From Isoetes taiwanensis (taxonomy: Eukaryota > Streptophyta > Lycopodiopsida > Isoetales > Isoetaceae): 64,000 nucleotides of DNA. The position numbers and the translations under genes are program-made. Under the pieces are notes generated by a model that worked only from the letters and a program-made list of their open reading frames with translations, was not told the origin of the DNA and did not search any database. Each line of letters opens with the position of its first letter. Position 1 is the first letter of the stretch. Of the stretch, positions 58,577 through 64,000 are shown one piece after another. The DNA lies in assembly GCA_021234155.1 (NCBI GenBank), contig JAJEKV010000057.1:8960108-9024107 (forward strand), given 5' to 3'.

Positions 58577-59395
58577 GGTGGACCGTGAACGCTTCGCGAT
58601 TTGATAAGTTCTCGACCGATCTTGGATTTTTTTTGAACCTCCTCAAGGCGGGTTACTTGAACGGCCGAATTCAACGGCCGGATAGGGAAATCAAGCTTTG
58701 CGGGGGGGCATTGGCATTTGCCCTCCTAGAGGAGCGCTGGCAGGAAAGGCCGCCTCAGCAACCTTTCTGAGGTCCGTCTCCTGGGGTTTGGCCTCTCCCC
58801 CCCGGGGTGAGGAAGCCACGCAAAGTCCCGGCCCTGGTTCGATTTGGGGAAGGGTGTCGGTGCAAGATCCCTCTATTCTATCCCTTGCCAAACTCCTCTA
58901 CCAAAAATTCCAAAGGTTATCATATTGCAGACTTTTACATGCTATATGAGACTGTTCTTGACTGTTTTTTGCAAATCATTGCACAAAAAATACTTCTTGT
59001 GGTCCAAATTGCAATTTGATCACTTGCCTCATATTAGAACTCCTTTTGGCACACTCCAGCTTTGGAATTTCTCAAAACTCCGTTGACAACTCAAAATCCT
59101 TATTTCTGATCACTGTTTGCTGACTTTCATTGACCAAATTTTGTCCCGACTTAGAACTCGACAGAATTGGCCAAGGTTTTCACCATTGCTTCTCAACAAC
59201 TTTTCTCTACCAGTGTAAGCAATCAATACACAAGAATCAGTTTATCCCTACATGCCATCTCGATTTGAGTACTGCTACCATTTTCTAGAAACCGCATTAA
59301 GTTCAAAGACCTCTATCGATACACTTTCAACGATGTGAAAGGTATTCAATAATGGGTCTTGAACTATTACAATGCAGTCTTTTAACTATTTTACA

Positions 59396-59690
59396 TTAGG
59401 AATGGATGTAGACAAATGCAGATGTACTTCTATGCACACATAGCTTTGACATCCATGCATCTTGATTCTCTGCTTCCTCACGAACTGGAGTACTATCAAG
59501 TTGAGCCACAGTCTACAAACAAATGTAAATAATGTCTGAGAATACATAGCCAAGAGCAAGTATGAAGTGATCTGCAAATTTCAAACCTACTGCTTGATGT
59601 TGCTTTACGTCCTGGCTATATTTCTTAAGTGTAACATGGTGTTCGTACAGCTCTGGATCTCCAAACAGCCTTCTCAGTTTCCTCAAGAAG
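59396..59690 (-). CDS. Last two exons of an unrecognised gene (partial)
   Basis: Two exon-like segments join in frame. The first, 59690-59591 (acceptor CCCCTCTAG, donor GTAGGT), encodes FLRKLRRLFGDPELYEHHVT and KKYSQDVKQHQA. The second, 59512-59396 (acceptor TTTGTAG), encodes TVAQLDSTPVREEAENQDAW and ends YIHS with a TAA stop. The residue composition is that of a real helical, charged protein. I cannot name the family. Upstream exons are not seen, and a CACTA-like end at 59821 suggests that the gene has been disrupted or is a fragment. Confidence 0.4.
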
Positions 59691-59820
59691 CTAGAGGGGG
59701 GACATTTTAGCAAGTTCATACACCCTATCTTGAGGCAAGAACTGGAAAAGCAAAGTAACACAAAATAAAGTCAAGGGTCTTCATTCTCAAACAAAATAGA
59801 AATGAAAAAAAAGTTATTGT

Positions 59821-60250
59821 CATTACAAGAGAATGACTGTTAGGCGTCAGAAAAATCGTTAGACTGTCTAAAAAGATTTGACCTGACGTTTATACTGATG
59901 AAAATACTGACGAATAACTCTCTGACGCATTTTTTAACGATTTTACGTCAGAACATTCGTCAAATCAATCGTCAGATTATTCGTCAGATCTTGCGTCACA
60001 TATATCGTCAGGCTATTCGTCAAAAACTATTCGTCAAAAGTTTCGTCAGGTGAATCGTTAGGCATTTCGTCAGACATATCGTCATGAGATTCGTCAGAAA
60101 AATCGTCAGATATTTCGTCAGAAAGTTCAAATTTTTTATGAATACAGTTTTAATCATAACTTTTGATCCAAGAGTCCGTTTTGGATGAAATTTGATGCGT
60201 TAGAAAGCTCTCTTTGTGATCTTTCTAATGATATATATTATGGGGGCTAT
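59821..60250. mobile_element. CACTA-like terminus with TCGTCAGA subterminal repeats
   Basis: The segment opens CATTACAAGAGAATGAC, close to the CACTACAAGAAA ends of En/Spm (CACTA) elements. It continues with about 20 degenerate copies of TTCGTCAGA at about 59840-60125, then CTTTTGATCCAAGAGTCCG and GCGTTAGAAAGC, sequence of the kind found inside plant CACTA ends. The other terminus and a 3-bp target duplication were not found. A 20-bp motif CTTCATATAGCCTAGAATGA is repeated at about 60253 and 60281. Confidence 0.5.
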
Positions 60251-60623
60251 TTCTTCATATAGCCTAGAATGATATGAAGCTCTTCATATAGCCTAGAATG
60301 AGAGATTTGAAACCCCGATATTGGCTTCAATGCCTCTTTTAAATGCTAGGTGTTTTGCAAAAGCTCGCATTTGGATCATTGAGATGACTTTGATATGCGT
60401 TGCTACTTTTACTTTAATGGTATAGCCATTTTTATGAAATCAAGGATGCTACAATTTCGGCCGGATAAAACATTTGTGCACTCTACATTGTCTATGTGTG
60501 TGCTCAAAATTGGTAAATTTGAATTGACAAGATATTTGAGGTTCGAATTTCGTTTATTCCCTACAATACAATGGTAAGTTTGGAATACATACTACATGGG
60601 TGCATAATACATATTCAAGTAAA

Positions 60624-60651
60624 CTAGTTATGGTGCCCGGCGTTGCCGGAC
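60624..60651 (-). mobile_element. Helitron 3' terminus (copy 2)
   Basis: On the minus strand GTCCGGCAACGCCGGGC forms a hairpin with one mismatch, followed after seven bases by CTAG and T. It closely matches the end at 50267-50296, so both belong to one Helitron family. Confidence 0.65.
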
Positions 60652-60659
60652 TTTAGTAT

Positions 60660-63000
60660 CGATTTGAAGGGGAGGGGTGGTTGTTTGGTTGTTGGCTAGG
60701 AAATGTTGCAATTATTTCCATGGCTGGAGATCGATCTACAACTGGTGTGAGATGATTAGTGGTGAGATGAATTTAATTTTGCTAGATTGGATAAAATTTT
60801 GATATAGGAATCTCCAACTTAATATGACATTGAGCCCTACAGGATGTAGAAGAAGCAAATGAAATATAAGTATAAACTGACACTCTTGAATGCAACAATC
60901 AGTACACTCTTTAGCAGTCAATGGATGTTAATAAACATGTACTTATTCTCAATATGGCTACAAGTGTTTCCATGTTGCAAGGCACATTATGTGGTGTTAA
61001 AATGTGATTGTCTAAGATAACACAGGCCATGAAGAAGTCCAGATGATAATCTGAATTATGTCAATTGCCAAGTTTATTACTATAATTGAAGATGGAGGGA
61101 TAAACTGGAGTATAATTTTTAATAATTGCTCGAATGCATACCTAGAAGGCACAAGAACAATCTCATCTTTGTTGTTGGGGCTATACTATTGTAGTTCAGT
61201 CAGTCCATAGTATTCGAACAGACTGAAAATCCACTACTTCTTTTTCCACCACTATATTTAGACCCTTCTTATCATATGTACCAGTCCCAGCTCCTCCCCA
61301 GACCAAAGATATTTAGGCCCTAGCAGTGCCATTCTATCCCACAAAAATCTGCATAGGACTAATGTGGTCTATTGAATATCATTGTGAAAGTGTAGAGCTT
61401 TGTATGAGGACAGGTCTTGAGGCCGGAGATAATGCAACGGCCATGGCAGAATATACATCAGTATGCACTGTCCCTAATAACGGAGTACTCTTGAAGCAAA
61501 GGAAAGCTTTATAGGATTAGATTAATGTTGCCAAAATTGCAATAGTTCATAAGTAAAAGGGAATTAACAGTATAGCTAAGCAGAATACCATAAGTCATAT
61601 ACCTATTCTTGTTGATGATGTTGAATCCTCAAATGCAATAGAATATCCAACTACTTTCTGCAGTGGATCACCATTTCTACAGCCAGTCTAGTTGTAAGCA
61701 TGATCAAAGTTGATGTGTAAAAATTTCTTGCTTCCCCAAGTATGCTCCCACATGCAAGAGCATTGGCATCAAAACCTGTAATCATAATGTCTATTCATTT
61801 AGACCCTGGCATGCAAAGGCAGCATTATCAGAAAAACAAATAAGACTGAAAGCAATATGAGATGCATGTTACAATGAAAAAGATTTTACTGTACTGTTTC
61901 TACTATTTTTGCATTCTCTAAAAGATGCAGGAGTAGAGGAAAAGCTTCAATATGGGTCCATTGGCTCACTGGGTAATTTCAAATAAAATGGTTGATTTGA
62001 GTATTTGCATATTCTGGAAGGCAAAGGATAAGACCAGCATACCTTGCACTCTAATTAAAACATGCTTGAAGGAAACTATAGGCCCCATATCTGTTACATT
62101 TTGTGTAACCTATCAGTTGCGATGATTGCTTGCATATGGTCTATTGTCGCTACAAAAGGACATAGTGCTGTAGATAGTGATGACAAATTTTTGTATTAAG
62201 CATGAATACAGCTAGAAATCCAGCAATATTAGAGAATTGTTCGTCAAGAACTAAATGGTAAATCTAACAGCAACACCATAAGTATAGGGGTAGCAGAGAG
62301 CCTCAACAAAAGAGGGAAATGCACAGATGAGGTGGCATAATAGCAGATAGAAAAGAATGCAACAGAAGGAACTTACTTATTTTGTGAATGTCGTTATAGT
62401 TTGATAGTCATTCAAGTGGTCCTGTTTTAAACTTTGAGTCGAATATGTAGAAGAGATGAATGCAAGAATTCAAATTGCTTGCATAGAGTCCATACAAAGT
62501 GTATAAATCCCATGCACATGGTGATGCATATCTGGTTACCCTATAGTGCCATATCTCCAACAACATAAAACATGTGTGTTTATCATCCCCGGACAAATAA
62601 GTACGTAAGGAAATTGCATAAAACGACTTAAGTCTTGTGAAATTTGCACCTCAACGAGTTGTAGTAGGGCGGGATCGACCAAATGGATACCTTTCGTTTA
62701 TAATGTGAATCTATAGTTGTGGAATTTTACTTGTGCAAAAAATGTGATTTTTTCATGCAATATGATTGGAGCCTTGCAATGTCATGCAAAAATCAACATG
62801 TGATTTTAGTAGGCACATTGAAGCGTAAGACATTTTATGACCAAATGATATCATGTGTTTAACAACCATGAGATTTTTTTCTCATTAATGATCAATAGGC
62901 ATATTATTTCCTTTATATCATTCATATTTCTTGATCATTTACTACGTGCTTAGCAAAAATTGCTCAATTTGCTCAATGCCTTCGTATTTTGACATTTTGA
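60660..63000. other. AT-rich stretch, no recognised gene
   Basis: Possibly the body of the second Helitron. Short open frames (61326-61514, 62408-62596) have no recognised domain. I see no transposase or RepHel motif. Confidence 0.35.
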
Positions 63001-63034
63001 GATATAACATTATGCAAATAAAGTATTTTACCAA

Positions 63035-63900
63035 AACATTATTCAACATGGACCTCATAATGGAAGGATATATATCTTCTTGCAAAGATGTCAATAAATG
63101 AGCTAGCAAGTTTGCCGATGCACTTATGGATTAGAGAGCAAAATCTCTCTTGTTCCAATGACCGCTTAAAATGGTGCCTAAATTCACATTAGATTTCTTG
63201 GCATTGAAGGATTCAATGCTTTTATAATTCCAACAAATCAGCCTATGAATATTGAGAGTTAAATCCTTGATTAGGATGATGCTAAGCCTTTGGACGTAAA
63301 GTTACTAAGCTTCTACGAGGCAACCGAACCTGTCATAACAAAGACGCATGCCCAGCATCCATGGCTACATCAGGTTCTTTGAAGAGCTACTTGAACATGA
63401 GGTTCAACACTATAATTAAAACAACAAAATCTTGACCAAATATAAAGCATTATTCTTTTTCCTTTTGCTCTGTTTCCAAAAAGGAAAGCTCAACAAAGTA
63501 AATGGATTAGTAATGCTAGAGCTTGAACCTTCCGGCTCAAGGAAGTAATTGGTTAGTCTTGCTAGAGCTTGAAGCTTTCAATAATTGAACCGGTAATGCT
63601 AGAGCTTGATCATAAGAACTCAAAAAGTGGAGAAATCGGAAAATGGAAAACATGTAGCCTAAGCAATAGGTGAGCTTACATGTAAACCAGTTCCAAAATT
63701 GTACAATTATTTTGAATGATGACCCTATAAATATTGCGTGTACCTCATAATGGAGCGATATATCTCCTTGTGGTAATCAAAAAATTATCGAGCTTACCTC
63801 AACAAACAAAGTGTGGCAAATTTGCCCATGTACTTACGGATTAATGCTTTTGCGGCGCCCAACAAATCAGCCTACGAATATTCAAAGCCAAATCCTTGCA
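63035..63900. repeat. Diverged direct repeats ~690 bp apart
   Basis: Segments 63049-63135 and 63740-63845 share CCTCATAATGGAnnGATATAT and GGATTA. Segments near 63229 and 63862 share CCAACAAATCAGCCTA and GAATATT. The order is the same, indicating an old duplication. Between them, TGCTAGAGCTTGA recurs near 63513, 63560 and 63598. Confidence 0.6.
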
Positions 63901-64000
63901 AGTTACGGTGGTCTCAAATTACACCGATCATTGCATATTCTTCAAAGGAAGAAGATTCAAGGTGTTAGAGAAATTGAAACTATTGCATCTCAAATATATA

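Noticed and set aside
58780-58860. Possible tRNA-derived SINE with GGTTCGATTT
   Set aside because: The B-box match is incomplete and no A box, poly-A tail or target duplication was found.
1-64000. CRISPR arrays, rRNA and bacterial operons
   Set aside because: None seen; spliced genes and plant-type transposons show that this is nuclear eukaryotic DNA.

Overview
The window looks like nuclear DNA of a land plant. Two well-supported plant genes (a GUX-type xylan glucuronosyltransferase and the HEMERA/pTAC12 plastid-nuclear regulator) are split into exons that join in frame at GT-AG introns. Most of the rest is transposable-element DNA of plant type: a MULE with a SWIM-finger transposase and a Ulp1-like protease, a short LTR retrotransposon, a LINE, hAT and Mutator-like non-autonomous elements, and Helitron 3' ends. 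The mixture, with a Crypton-like recombinase and a DUF7869 relic, suggests a non-seed plant such as a fern or lycophyte; that is inference, and the species cannot be read from the window.

Layout. 0.8-3.4 kb, minus strand: GUX-like gene with four coding exons (624 aa). 3.4-8.5 kb: non-coding, with a ~200-bp tandem array at 6.34-7.29 kb. 8.5-16.5 kb: a ~7.97-kb Mutator-like element with a 10-bp target duplication, arrays of GGTTCGCC..GGCGAACC palindromes near both ends, a MURA-type transposase gene (+) and a Ulp1/C48-like gene (-). 16.9-18.4 kb: DUF4283-like retroelement ORF1 relic. 23.7-32.5 kb: a probable large two-gene element (unknown minus-strand gene and a broken plus-strand DUF7869 transposase-like gene) sprinkled with GATCGC..GCGATC palindromes. 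32.6-33.35 kb: a duplicated small gene with conserved TATA boxes. 35.8-37.9 kb: degraded Crypton/DUF3504-type tyrosine recombinase gene. 39.37-43.48 kb: very young 4.1-kb LTR retrotransposon whose only long ORF (1004 aa) lacks gag-pol and includes a stretch resembling a plant UNC93-like transporter. 45.3-49.8 kb, minus strand: HEMERA gene with 12 exons (700 aa). 50-64 kb: transposon mosaic, including a LINE split by a hAT element, a catalase pseudogene interrupted by a hairpin MITE, a CACTA-like end and two Helitron ends.

The two host genes are unrelated in function: GUX works in the Golgi on xylan, HEMERA in plastids and nucleus in light signalling. Among the less expected signals are three dispersed ~80-bp hairpins (33.88, 50.48 and 52.59 kb) that share a conserved ~45-nt core but have stems of unrelated sequence that stay self-complementary, the gene-carrying LTR element, and the Crypton-like recombinase.
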